The notes beneath the pieces are model-generated. The model was not told the origin of the DNA, searched no databases, and was given only the letters and a program-made list of their open reading frames with translations. 64,000 nt of DNA from positions 372,001 to 436,000 of the forward strand of contig JFHB01000002.1 of the NCBI GenBank assembly GCA_000729835.1, read 5' to 3'. The stretch comes from Atkinsonella hypoxylon. Taxonomy: Eukaryota; Ascomycota; Sordariomycetes; Hypocreales; Clavicipitaceae. Of this stretch, positions 45,786 through 56,088 are shown piece by piece (position 1 is the first letter of the stretch; every line of letters begins with the position of its first letter). The position numbers and the translations under genes were made by a program.

Positions 45786-47607
45786 TTTCGAAGCATTCCA
45801 GATCTTTGCTCTCGCTAAGCAGATCTTCATACCGCCTAATGCTCTCCAAACCAGCGTCGTGCTTGACCTTTTCTGTTGTCCATCATTAATTCATGGAAAG
45901 CCTTGTGATTCCACTTTTCGCATCAGCGCATGTAACCATTGCCCTGTCCGGTATCATCGCACTCTTCGACTGCTCTCCACAGTCGCATAGTTGTCCACCT
46001 TGAAGTTGACCACATCATAACCTTCCCACTGCCGTCACTACAAGAGAGGAAAATCTATATATGTAGATCCTCACGGATCATTTACGAAACACGCCCAATC
46101 AATCCAAACAAATGTACGGACGCCCGGGAGAACTTCGGTAACGTCGGACTTCTGAGCATCTGACACAAGCAGGCAAACATGTCAGGACACAGATGCTCAG
46201 ATGTCTGCAATGGTTGGCCATTAGCTAGAGTGATGTACCTGGCTGTGCCTGTAGCCATAGTCAAGCATTCAAGCCAGCCTGGCAGGGGCCAGTGACATTG
46301 CAAATTTGGGCAGATCGACAGGCCGAGTGCGGATTCGTTGAGATCAACTTCTACCGTTGACACGAAAAAAAAAGCTGATTCCAATCGGGTTGGTCTTGAC
46401 AAGGCACTTGAAGCTGAAAGCCAAGAGACCGCATCTAACAAGCAGTAGTACGGGCAAAGCTGATGTCCGAAGGAGATGTATATGAAGATGCAGAGCAGCC
46501 GCAGATCAACGAGGCTGGGACAGGAGCAAATGGAGCTCTGATACCGCATCAAAAATACAGTAATCGAGGCGACGATAAATTTGCGATATTGTGCGATCGA
46601 CTCTTCGAAGAGGGCACATCATATCCCAAGGTCTAATGCAGAGCCTTGTGTGACATGGAAGCGACTCTTGGCTGATATGACTTTTCGGACAGCAATTTCG
46701 TCTCTTCGTTTCCACTGAGTAAGAGCCCGACGTAGTTGTGTATATATCGGTCATTCGTAAGATCAGCCATTCGGACTCGCATCCGGGAAGGGTGGTAGGC
46801 GCTGGAGCACCGAGTGAAATCCCGTGTTTCGAGGAGAAGTTAAAAACATCGTAATCCTTGGACCTCACACAGGCTACGGTGGCATCACGATGCCTCCATT
46901 TCGTCAAGAACCTTTGCTCAAATCCTGACTGTCCAAAGTTGCATCATTATGGGCAAATGCGGGTTAGATAGAAACGAATTCCTCGTTCTTCGTGGCGCCA
47001 CGAGAGGTTGAAAGTCCAACCGTGTTTGCTTTAAACAAGCATGATGGAGTGGATTGGCTGTGGGAAATGGCGACTGTACCGGCCAGTGTCTCAGGTTTAT
47101 ATCACGTGATCTGTGATTAGGCATCCGGATTTTCTATTCACCGGATAATGTCCAAAATCGCCTGTTAGTGGCATCATGCGAATGCTGTATCGATGGAGGC
47201 TGAAAATGCGCGTCACGGCAGCTCAGTGTTTTGCAAGAATGTCTAGAATGAAACCGAGGACAGTATTCCGAATCTCGGTCCTTGTTTTGGCACTGATGCA
47301 ACCGTCTGTGGTTGGCACAACCCATGGAATTCAAAGTCAAGGGACCGGATGCAACGGCACTTCGAGCCCTAACAGCTTCGCCAATTTGCTTCCTATTATG
47401 TACAAGGAGAGCATGCTCAAAGTCTTTGCATCCCTTATCGCACCGTCATGCCGTGACAAGCCCTTCGTGCAGTGGTCATCCTGAAGTACCAGCACCATCT
47501 CCGCGACTGCCCGGCCATTAAGTGAAATCACCTGTTCCCGGGGTTTTATCCGGCATTTTGTGACGAGTTCCTCCGATAGCATCAGCTTGTCGGAACTTCC
47601 AGAAACC
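45786..47607. other. divergent intergenic region
   Basis: The promoter region between CTK1 (-) and the alpha/beta hydrolase gene (+). A minus-strand frame of 133 codons (46506-46907) and others of 70-156 codons lack protein character. I see no RNA gene or repeat of note. Confidence 0.45.
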
Positions 47608-49217
47608 ATGGAGTGGTTTGGCCACGCCAAAATTGACTTCACTCACGCGCCATCGCCACGGACTCTGAAGGAGAAGGATGGCAAAGAAACAGACGTGCTC
47701 AAAATTATAGAGGCAGCGACCCCACCGTGTCGCTTGAATCCTCTTCTCTTCAATGGCCATTTACAAACCATGTGGGCGGCTACGAAACCACATGGGCCAC
47801 AGGTTTACTATCGGCGCAAGATATTCAAGGCTGACCACAAAACATACTCCGGCACCTTTGCCGTTGATTTTGCCGTGCAACCATTTGAGGGGAGCGACGA
47901 GACTTTGCCCAGAAGGACGACTTACTACAGCGACGAAGAGTTTGACCATATTGGCTCCGATGATTCGAAGCCTATGCTTGTCGTTCTGCATGGGCTCTCT
48001 GGCGGCTCCCATGAGGTCTATTTGAGGCATACCATTGCACCTCTCCTAGGTGAGGGCGGATGGGAAGTGTGTGTGGTTAATTCAAGGGGATGTGCAATGA
48101 GCATGATCACTAGTGGTGTTCTTTACAACGCTCGTGCTACATGGGATTTGAAGCAGGCAAGTCGCAGTGCCCCATTCTTTCTAGCAAGGCTCATATTAAG
48201 AAATAGACTTTTCCTCATAGACGATAAAGTGGCTGAGGAGCAAATTTCCAAATCGTCCTTTGTTTGGGCTGGGCTTCTCCCTGGGAGCCAATATGCTCAC
48301 AAATGTAGGTCGGCATAAGACGAATCCTTGATATTAGTAGGTTAATGCTGAGGCAGTACTGCGGCGAAGAAGGAGAAAACTGCTTGCTCAAGGGCGCTGT
48401 CGTGTGCTCCAATCCCTTCAACTTGGAAGTGTCGTGCAAAATGCTGCAGAACACTTTAATTGGCAAGGAGGTGTACCTCCGATATATGGGCAGTAAGTGA
48501 TACGCGCGAAATCTTAGCCACCGAGCATTCGGTTCGTCTAACGACTGTTCAAGCGGCAATGAAGACCTTGGTCGACACACACAGAGACGCTATCAAGAAG
48601 CATACTAGGCTTGATCTGCACGCTGTAGAGAAGGTCACATATCTGCACGAATTTGACCGTGAAGTTCAGTACGCTTTGGGCATGCCCTTCTCCAATTAGC
48701 TGTTAAACTCACTAACGATCCTTAGATGCCCAACGTGGGGATATCCCACTGAAACTGCTTACTACCGAGATGCGTCGTCCACGGATGCAGTGCTGAACAT
48801 CAGGATACCATTCGTTGCGGTGCAAGCAACGGATGATCCGGTAAGATCAATACCCATTTTGTTGGAAGTCAAATTGCTGAAGGCCATTGCAGGTTGCCGT
48901 GAAACAAGCTCTCCCGTATGAAGAATTCAGGTTGAACCCCAACACCGTTATGCTCACTACCTCACTTGGTGGCCACTTATGTTGGTTCGAAGCGGGCGGT
49001 AGCCGATGGCACCCGAAACCGGTAAGCTACGTCAAACAAACAGTACTGTGTGAATTACTAATACTGTTCGCAGGTATGCAACTTCTTGAATCACCTTGCT
49101 TTCAAGGTTGATCTGGATAGTTTGGACACATCTCCTGAGTCTGCGATTCCTGTTGACCCAGTCCATGGTGCTGACTACAACCCAATGAGACGCAAGCTCC
49201 AAATCCATGATGAATAG
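47608..49217 (+). CDS. Alpha/beta hydrolase, YheT/Eht1-Eeb1-YMR210W family esterase
   Basis: A 423-aa lipid or ester hydrolase. Yeast relatives Eht1 and Eeb1 make and cleave medium-chain fatty-acid ethyl esters, and YMR210W is a monoacylglycerol lipase. Seven exons fit: 47608-48156, 48221-48304, 48357-48492, 48554-48668, 48726-48840, 48893-49021 and 49074-49217. Motifs are NPLLFNGHLQTMW, the oxyanion region VVLHGLSGGSHE, nucleophile elbow GLGFSLGANMLTN (Ser), AVQATDDPVA (acid) and TTSLGGHLCWFE (catalytic His), so the Ser-Asp-His set is complete. The first intron begins GCAAGT and ends CATAG, a GC-AG intron. Reading through it gives a frameshifted, wrong sequence around the nucleophile. The ATG at 47608 precedes the conserved region, and a longer frame upstream has no ATG. 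It converges on LOC1. Confidence 0.9.
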
Positions 49218-49519
49218 GGAAGTATACACAAAAGACAGTATTGATATGGAAGAGGCTCACAGACAATACACCTCCCAAAGACATGAAGAAATGCATAGAT
49301 AGGAGATTAACAATAGATCATAGGAGCACCTGTCATATATTTTTTTCACACCTCCAGCGTGTCATTTTTTCCATTCCCGGTGAAAGATGGACTAGGTTCG
49401 AAGGATAAAATCATCGGCCCTCCAAAGTAAGGCCATACTCCCAAGCGCCATACGATGCCAAATAAGTAAGGAAAAAGGTAATGCAAATTTGCCATCGATT
49501 CGGAACGCCTCTTTGCGCC
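49218..49519. other. short convergent 3' region
   Basis: The 3' flanks of the hydrolase and LOC1; nothing else is visible. Confidence 0.5.
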
Positions 49520-50199
49520 CTATGCAAATGCAACCTTCTTCTTCGCCTTGATAGCCTTTGAGCCTGACATGGCCAGCGCCTTAACTGAAACATCATCGTC
49601 ACCGCCCGCGCTCTTTCTCTTTCTTTTCTTCCTCAGCGCATCCTTGGTATCCTCAAGCTTGGATTTTCTCTCGTGCTCCTTCTTTTCGGCCTCGGCCTTC
49701 CGCGCTTCCCGAATTTCCTCCATCTGTCGAGCCTTGATCATTTTTGATTCGATTTCGCCGTTCTTCTCGGCCTGGACCATTGCCATGATTGTTCCCATGC
49801 CCTCCTGTTTTGATGAGTTAGCACAGAAACTCCGTTTCGCCACTGTAGAATATGTCATGGTATTGAATCGGAGAAGAAGAAGATAATAAGGGATAGACGC
49901 ACAGTATCGTCGACAAAGACCTTGCCCTTCTTCTTGCCCTTGGGCTTGATCACGCCAACAGGCGTGACCGTATTCAAGGTCGGAATTCCTAGCTCTTTCT
50001 CTGTGTAAACCTTTTTCTTTGGCTTCTTCAGTAGTGCAGCGCGGTTCCTTTCTTTGACTTGTTGTGATACGACGGGACCTTTGGGTTTCCTGGATTTGAA
50101 GACGCCGTCTGTGTCGGAGCGTTTTGCGCCGCCTTTGGAAGATCCTCCTTTGGGGCCGGCGTGTTTGTTTTTAATTGTTCTGGTTTTCGATACAGCCAT
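49520..50199 (-). CDS. LOC1: 60S ribosome assembly and mRNA-localisation protein Loc1
   Basis: A 193-aa very basic nucleolar protein needed for 60S subunit assembly; in yeast it also takes part in ASH1 mRNA localisation. Two exons: 49903-50199 and 49520-49804, with a 98-nt intron. The splice joins KGKVFVDDT to [17 protein letters not shown], the conserved Loc1 core. The segment [20 protein letters not shown] is also typical. The tail is a Lys/Glu/Arg-rich helix ([20 protein letters not shown]) with a nuclear-signal-like KKRKRKS. The ATG at 50199 gives [13 protein letters not shown], matching the usual short basic N-terminus. Convergent with the hydrolase gene. Confidence 0.9.
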
Positions 50200-50982
50200 T
50201 GTGGAAACGAAAAGCTGAACGAGTGTTGGGAAGCGGCTGAGTTGCAAGACTGACCGTAGGAGATTGCAGTGGTATGGGCATCTGCAAGCACTGGTAATAA
50301 TCATAGAGAGCTCGACATTATGCCCTTTTTTTTTTTTTTTTTCGCGATAAGCCCTGCAAGATCGCCGATAAGGATTGCCAGTTGTTTAGCAGGGCCCTCA
50401 GGGGAGTGGGGCCGAGAGACAAGATAGCTCAGCTGCCTGAACCCCTCCAAGGAACAGACAAGTCAGTTTGTGTTTGTTAACGTCGGAAGCTAATGATGCA
50501 GCTAACTAATAGCTGTCGGCCCTTCGATGGGGCCAAACGAATCTATTTAAGTACCCGCTTCCGTCAATTTGAATTTTACTGCTGCCTTTTACTAACCCCT
50601 GCTATAAGTGAGAAGTGTCTAAGGCTACGATATATTATGGAACAATGGGGACGGGAAACGTCGAATTCCCATGTTCGCAAGGCACAGCCAGCCAGCTTCT
50701 TCCAAGTGCTGAGCTCTCGTGATTTTTAGGCCCCGTTCTTCCATCCATCATCACTTATGACGCAGCTGCAAGGCAAGGGCTGGCTTGTTGACTGCGTTTT
50801 AGCTGTGCGGGGAATCAAGTCCATGACAAGGCTTGACAGCCGTGGATGAAAGGGGTGGCAGATGGACGTTCCATTGCAGTTCGGCAGGCCGGGAACAGGT
50901 AACATGGGGTCAGAAAGCGTTGGTTAGCGTCAACACCGGCACAAAAAGTGCAGAAGTCAAAAAGCTGGCTGGCTGGGAGAGA

Positions 50983-51018
50983 GTACATAAGTACATACGT
51001 ACATACGTACATACGTAC
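50983..51018. repeat. 8-nt repeat GTACATAC
   Basis: Four copies of an 8-nt unit (the first GTACATAA) followed by GTAC, just before an ACTCCGTAC motif. Confidence 0.9.
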
Positions 51019-51199
51019 TCCGTACAGGGGGGTGTTTCAGTGGATGACCCATGATAGTAGGGAGCCAAGCCGCACCCAGGCCAGACTTGAATATTCGGCT
51101 GGGGTGTGCCATGCCCGCTGATATGCGCCGCTGCCAGCCTGTAGACTACCCCGGCGGCCGCGCTGAGAGTACCTTGTGGCCCTGGCCCATGCACGTGGG

Positions 51200-51264
51200 C
51201 GTCAAATTACAGGAACCTCCTGCCCACCAGCACGTATACCGCAAGAGGCTCCTGTAATTTGACG
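51200..51264. repeat. inverted repeat, 15-nt perfect arms
   Basis: CGTCAAATTACAGGA at 51200-51214 is the exact reverse complement of TCCTGTAATTTGACG at 51250-51264, with a loop of about 35 nt. Pairing extends imperfectly a few bases on both sides. It lies about 680 nt upstream of the eIF4E start. Confidence 0.9.
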
Positions 51265-51941
51265 TCCCATGTCCGGCCACCCACAGTTGTCATTCATGGT
51301 CATGCCATGCCCAGACCACTCACTGCCTGGCAAAGAATTTCTCAACCTCCACAACACCACCACACACCGCACGTCCACAAGCTCGTCTCTTACCGTTCAG
51401 CATCATTTCCTCCTAAGAAAAAAATAGACGCCATATCCCCAAATAACGCAAAATCCCTCAGCTTCAGCATTGTTATTCATTCGACCTACCGTCCTCATCT
51501 TCTCGCCATCAACCCATCTTCCCTCTAACACGTTTGCTAGCGTCCAATCTACGTCATTCCTCGCAACTGTTACCTCGCTCCGTTGGACGCACGATCCAAG
51601 TTATACAGACGTCGTACCCTCACTTCGCTTGCGCAACTGTAGCCGCGACCGCAATTCCCACCTCAAGACCTGTCGTGCTTCGTAACCTTGGTGTCAACAC
51701 CTCTTCCGACTCGTCGTGAGCTTCTTTGTTTCCAACTCAGCCTCGTCCGACGTCTGTCTACATTTCTACATCACCATTAATTCAGCACAAACGTCGCTCA
51801 ACTGCCCGCATTGCATCGTCCCTGCAAGCTTTGTCGTTCACCCTTTTCTTTTCCTTCGTCTAGGCCCTCGCACGTGTAGCTTCGGGGTGTCTACCGACAT
51901 CGAGCCCGCACTTCCTAACGCGAAGCCTGAACGACGTCTTC

Positions 51942-53164
51942 ATGGCGACCGACAATACTAATCTCTGGACCCGTCGCACAAAGTAAGCTCCGAACACCAC
52001 CTCCCTATCTAGCCTTGTGCCACACCCGTCGAAACTCAACTTCATTCGAACTCCTTCGGTATGACCTGGGCTAACAGTTGTTTCTGCTCATTTGCAGCTC
52101 TGGTAAACTATCACTCACTACATCATCCAGCGGCCCCTTCGTTTCGTCGGCGAATGACTCGTCCCGTACCGGTCCTTTCTCCAAGCGCCATGGAGGCGAT
52201 ACGCTAGCACACGGTAAGGGCAGTCCCTTCAATACTCCCGGTGGTGGCCTGGTATCCCCTACGAGCGGTGCCTCGAGCGCATTTGGCTTGGGATCAGGCG
52301 CTTTCGCATCGTTTGGTTCTGCCAAGACACCCAAGTCCGGTGGCAATCCATTTGATGCGGCCATGGTTTCGGCTGTGACCAAGTCTGCAGCCTCAAAGGA
52401 TGCCACCAAGTCCATGTCCAAAGTTCCCAGCATGGCATCCATTGCTGAGGACAAAGCGTCCGCTCCGGCTCTAGCTGCCAAAACGCATCCACTGAAAGAT
52501 TCGTGGTCTTTTTGGTACCGCCCACCTATCTCCAAGGCTCATGGTTTCATCGAATACGAGGACACGCTTCATGGAATTGCCACTGTGCGCACTGCTGAAG
52601 AATTTTGGGAAATCTATTCTCATTTGAAGCGGCCATCGTCGCTACCTGTCGTGTCGGATTACCATCTTTTCAAAAAGGATATACGTCCTATTTGGGAAGA
52701 TGAGGTCAATCGTAAGGGAGGCAAGTGGATTGTGAGGATGAAGAAGGGCGTTGCGGATCGCTACTGGGAAGATCTGCTCCTGTCCTTGATCGGTGACCAA
52801 TTTGGTGACGCTGGTGAGGAAGTGTGTGGAGCAGTCCTCAGCATGCGCAATGGTGAAGACATCCTAAGCATTTGGACCCGGACAGTCGGTGGTCGAGTGC
52901 TTAAGATTCGGTAGGTAGCCTACTGGAGCATTTATCCTCTTCCCGGGCGTGTACATCATGCTGACTCCCGAATCTATCATAAACAGAGAAACCATGAAGC
53001 ATGTTCTCAACTTCCCTCCTAACACTCGCGTCGAATTCAAGAGCCACGACTCTAGCATTCAGCAACGGACCGCCATCGACGAGCAGCGTCGTGAGAAGGC
53101 AAACCAGAATCAGAGTGGCGATAGACGCCATACCTCCAACACTCAGCGACAAAGTCATGACTAG
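51942..53164 (+). CDS. Cap-binding protein eIF4E, class II (4EHP / eIF4E2-like)
   Basis: A 343-aa mRNA 5' cap-binding protein. Three exons: 51942-51982, 52098-52910 and 52987-53164, with introns of 115 and 76 nt and consistent phases. The eIF4E fold begins near residue 151 with HPLKDSWSFWYRPP, then SDYHLFKKDIRPIWEDEVNR, GGKWIVRMKKGVADRYWED, GEEVCGAVLSMRNGEDILSI and FPPNTRVEFKSH. Local matches to metazoan 4EHP are strong, and one of the two cap-stacking tryptophans (the Trp56 position in class I) is not a Trp here, as in class II proteins. The N-terminal ~150 residues are Ser/Gly/Pro/Ala-rich and disordered. Class II members may act as repressors or alternative initiation factors. The usual class I eIF4E is not in this window. 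Confidence 0.9.
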
Positions 53165-53859
53165 GCGTATACCTTGTTGACGATCCATAAGCGTCTTTAT
53201 TTAAACCCTTCCGTGTCTGCATCAAATTCACTTTACAGTATCTGCGGAGCCCGCCAACGTCAGAGCATTAGATGCAGCCTCGGTTCGTAACCGAGATTTA
53301 CCTTCTTTGTCTCACATGGGTTCGCTTTGCCATCCTCTTTTGTTTCTTGGTTTGATAATCATGCCCTTTTTCCGGGCTTCTTTTCCAATTTACTCGACAG
53401 GGAATGGGGGCAGGAAGTGTTTTGAGTTGCGGGTCACAGCATGAAGATACAACCTGTTGCGGTTTATTTTGAGTTTTTAGCATAAGCAGGGTCGGTGGCG
53501 CGAAGAACTGGGGCTTGGATTTCTTCAAGAGATGGTGGTTTATTCTCTTGATTGGATTGGAGAAATGTAAGTACATTCAAGGTGCAACAACGGGGTAAAC
53601 AGCGAATTGAGTTACTGGTGCATGAATAGGTGTCGCGACTTGCTTTCACGATATGATGTACTATATGTATAGCTAATGAGTCCAGTGAGATTTGGCAATA
53701 GATCTACATGGGTCAATTTCCAGCGATGCAAAGCAGTAGTGATTCGTGCATGGTGATGAAAGAGTTGGTCTCAAAATGCTTTGCTGACGGGTGGTGCAAA
53801 CGAGCAACGTCTTGTTACCAGATAGCCCATCATAAATGGTGTTGATTTCCCCACCATTA
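53165..53859. other. convergent 3' region
   Basis: The 3' flanks of the eIF4E gene (+) and SAD1 (-). Short frames only. Confidence 0.5.
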
Positions 53860-55506
53860 TTATGTCTTCCCATTCACCTTTGGGGTCCGTCTCCTTTCCC
53901 AAATCTGCAAATACGTCTCGCCAAGATACAACAGCTCGCTTTGCACCTTTTCCACATACAAGTCCTGACAAATGACCCATTCGCCAGTTGCCCGATCCCT
54001 CACCTGAGCCTTCCATGTTTTGCGCTCATCCCCGCTGTCGGCGACGTCCTCCCTCGTCCGAACAGCCTCGTGCACCACGTTGGCGACAAGATCGTACCAG
54101 ATTGGTTCTGACGGCGGCCACTCCGCAGGATTAGTCTCCACATAGGGCGACACATCGAGGTTCCTGGCGTCAAATGTGACGATGGTTGGGTTGCGCTCCG
54201 TCACGAATTTGTTTTGGGAGAAGCGCTTGACGTGGAGAATCAGGTAAGGGGGCAAAGGGTGCAAGAGGCGATATCGCTTGCGCTGAGAGTGATGCTCCTG
54301 GGCTGAGCGGCCGTCGTATTTGGACAGGATGGTAGTGAGGGGGACTTGGGGGATGATGTTCTTCTCCAGTTCATCTTGGAAGAGCGGCGCGGCGGGCAAG
54401 TCGAGTGTGAGGAGAAGAAAACGCACGATGTCAACCTTTACCTCGGCGGCCTCTTCGAAGCGCAGACGGTCTGTGGCGTCGGCACGGGCGGTGATGGCTT
54501 GTGATTCGACTTTGAGTCTGCCCTGGAAAGTGCGCTGGATCATGGAGCTTCCTGGCTTGGATTTGCTGCCGCCGAGGCCGAGGTGGAGGTTGTTGAGGAA
54601 CCAGGAGAGGAACTCGACGGGGTCGGACTGGTTCGTGAGGGTGAAACGCTTGTTGGAGCGGAGGGCAATCTCCTGGAGGAGCTCGTGCGGAGAGACATGG
54701 GCCTTGAAGGCGCGGGGATTCCAGATCTTGCGGAAGAGAATGGAGGTTCGTTTCACGAGCTCCGAGTTCTTGGAGAAGTCTTCGAGGAGGAAGTAGTTTC
54801 GGAGTGGCGGCACGTGCGAGAGCGCCTGTACAATCACGTTGAGGTAGTCGTTTTCCTTGATGTTGTTCATGCCCACGAAGCCTGGTGTGTATTCCCTGCC
54901 GGACAAGGTCCAGGATTTCGTGGGCTTGCCTGTTTGTGTTGACGGGCGATCTAACCTCATGACCTCCTCTTTCGTGTATCGGGGATCCGAAACATATTTG
55001 ATATCTTCTAGAGACTTGCTCTTCACTTCGTAGCCTTCGGGGAGTACATAGACCTTTTGGGTCTCGAGGTTGATGAAGACGTGGTGGTCTTCATCCAGCG
55101 CGTGGAAGTAGGCGTGTGATTTGGGACCACGTCCCTGGAAATACTTGCCGCATACCAGACAGGCGTATACGTTGATATTGGATAAAGACACGGAGCACAA
55201 TTTTTCAAAGTCGAAGTCGAGTACGTGTCGGTCTATCGTGTCGAGGTAGAGGTCGTCATAACCTTCGGTAGGGTTGGCCTGTCGCAAAGGCTCTGAGGAA
55301 AGAGGAGCTGCTTCGTCGTCAAAGTCGGATGCGTTGTCATCGTCTTGCTCGGCAGTCGTTGTTTTGCGCAGAGGTGTTGGCGTCATGGAGGATGCGCCAT
55401 TCTCCTTTGGAGAGGTCTCGAGTTCTGCTGTCCGGAATTTCTTGGATGCTGGCGAGGTGATGCCTGCCAGCTTGTCGAGTGGTTCTGACGCCTGGCGCTT
55501 GGCCAT
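53860..55506 (-). CDS. SAD1: Pre-mRNA splicing factor Sad1 / USP39 (inactive ubiquitin-specific protease fold)
   Basis: A 548-aa intronless protein required for U4/U6.U5 tri-snRNP function in splicing. The N-terminal ~100 residues are acidic/polar. A UBP-type zinc finger follows, from about residue 104 to 160, with YACLVCGKYFQGRG and SHAYFHALDEDHHVFINLET. Then comes a USP fold. In the position of the catalytic Cys box the sequence is GMNNIKENDYLNV, with Asp220 where active USPs have Cys, and the GHY histidine motif is missing near the C-terminus (ETYLQIWERR). Loss of these residues is a known hallmark of the Sad1/USP39 family. The ATG at 55506 gives MAKRQASEPLDK; the longer open frame to 55770 lacks sensible sequence. 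It is followed on the same strand by UTP13 further upstream. Confidence 0.93.
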   Translation of the reverse strand: MAKRQASEPLDKLAGITSPASKKFRTAELETSPKENGASSMTPTPLRKTTTAEQDDDNASDFDDEAAPLSSEPLRQANPTEGYDDLYLDTIDRHVLDFDFEKLCSVSLSNINVYACLVCGKYFQGRGPKSHAYFHALDEDHHVFINLETQKVYVLPEGYEVKSKSLEDIKYVSDPRYTKEEVMRLDRPSTQTGKPTKSWTLSGREYTPGFVGMNNIKENDYLNVIVQALSHVPPLRNYFLLEDFSKNSELVKRTSILFRKIWNPRAFKAHVSPHELLQEIALRSNKRFTLTNQSDPVEFLSWFLNNLHLGLGGSKSKPGSSMIQRTFQGRLKVESQAITARADATDRLRFEEAAEVKVDIVRFLLLTLDLPAAPLFQDELEKNIIPQVPLTTILSKYDGRSAQEHHSQRKRYRLLHPLPPYLILHVKRFSQNKFVTERNPTIVTFDARNLDVSPYVETNPAEWPPSEPIWYDLVANVVHEAVRTREDVADSGDERKTWKAQVRDRATGEWVICQDLYVEKVQSELLYLGETYLQIWERRRTPKVNGKT

Positions 55507-56088
55507 GGCTCTTGATTCTTTTTTTTTTTCTTTTCTTTGCGAAACAGCCAGTGATATTCTTCTCCAGTACGTAAGTATCAAGGAGATTAAGTCGTAAAGC
55601 AAGATCTCGTTCGTGAGCCCGGGTTGGTCTGCCGTGGCAATGAGTGACGGTGGATTTTTCCTTGTTTGGTCGAGTGCTGTGCAGTTTGGGTGAGCTTCTC
55701 CAGATTGGACTAAATAGACTAAATAAAGTTGATAAATGGACAGGTGCATCATTGTGGGGCCAGCGAACATGCTGGCGCAACAAAATTAGGTAACCAAGAC
55801 ATCTCATTTGTACTCCGCAGAAAACCCAGATCAAAGCTCTCTGCGACTACCTAACTATTCCGTACCTAGGTAGTTAATAGCGATTCCTTTACAGTTGTGA
55901 AGTGACAGGCTACACCACAGCAAAAGCCGACAGGAGTAAGAGAGTATGAATCCAACTCAAATGAGAGAGATGAGTGGCAGTCGGCAGCCTAGTATTTACT
56001 TTTATCTAATCCAATCAAAATGTCAAAAAGATGCCAACACCCAGATCTACATGTACATGCATTTTAAACGCCTTAGAGTGCAAATAAT
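55507..56088. other. intergenic region between tandem minus-strand genes
   Basis: The promoter of SAD1 and the 3' flank of UTP13. A TTCCGTACCTAGGTAG motif lies at about 55858-55873. Nothing coding is visible. Confidence 0.5.

Larger units (their letters stand above)
50200..51941. other. divergent intergenic region of LOC1 and the eIF4E gene
   Basis: Contains a T-run (50322-50342), an 8-nt GTACATAC repeat (50983-51018) ending in ACTCCGTAC, an inverted repeat with 15-nt perfect arms (51200-51264), and a pyrimidine-rich leader (51.33-51.94 kb) upstream of the eIF4E start. Confidence 0.5.

Noticed and set aside
46506..46907. 133-codon minus-strand frame
   Set aside because: Its composition is not protein-like, and it has no recognisable motif or splice partner.
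53860..55770. SAD1/USP39 frame extended to 55770
   Set aside because: The extra 88 residues run through the promoter and show no conservation pattern; the family N-terminus matches the ATG at 55506.
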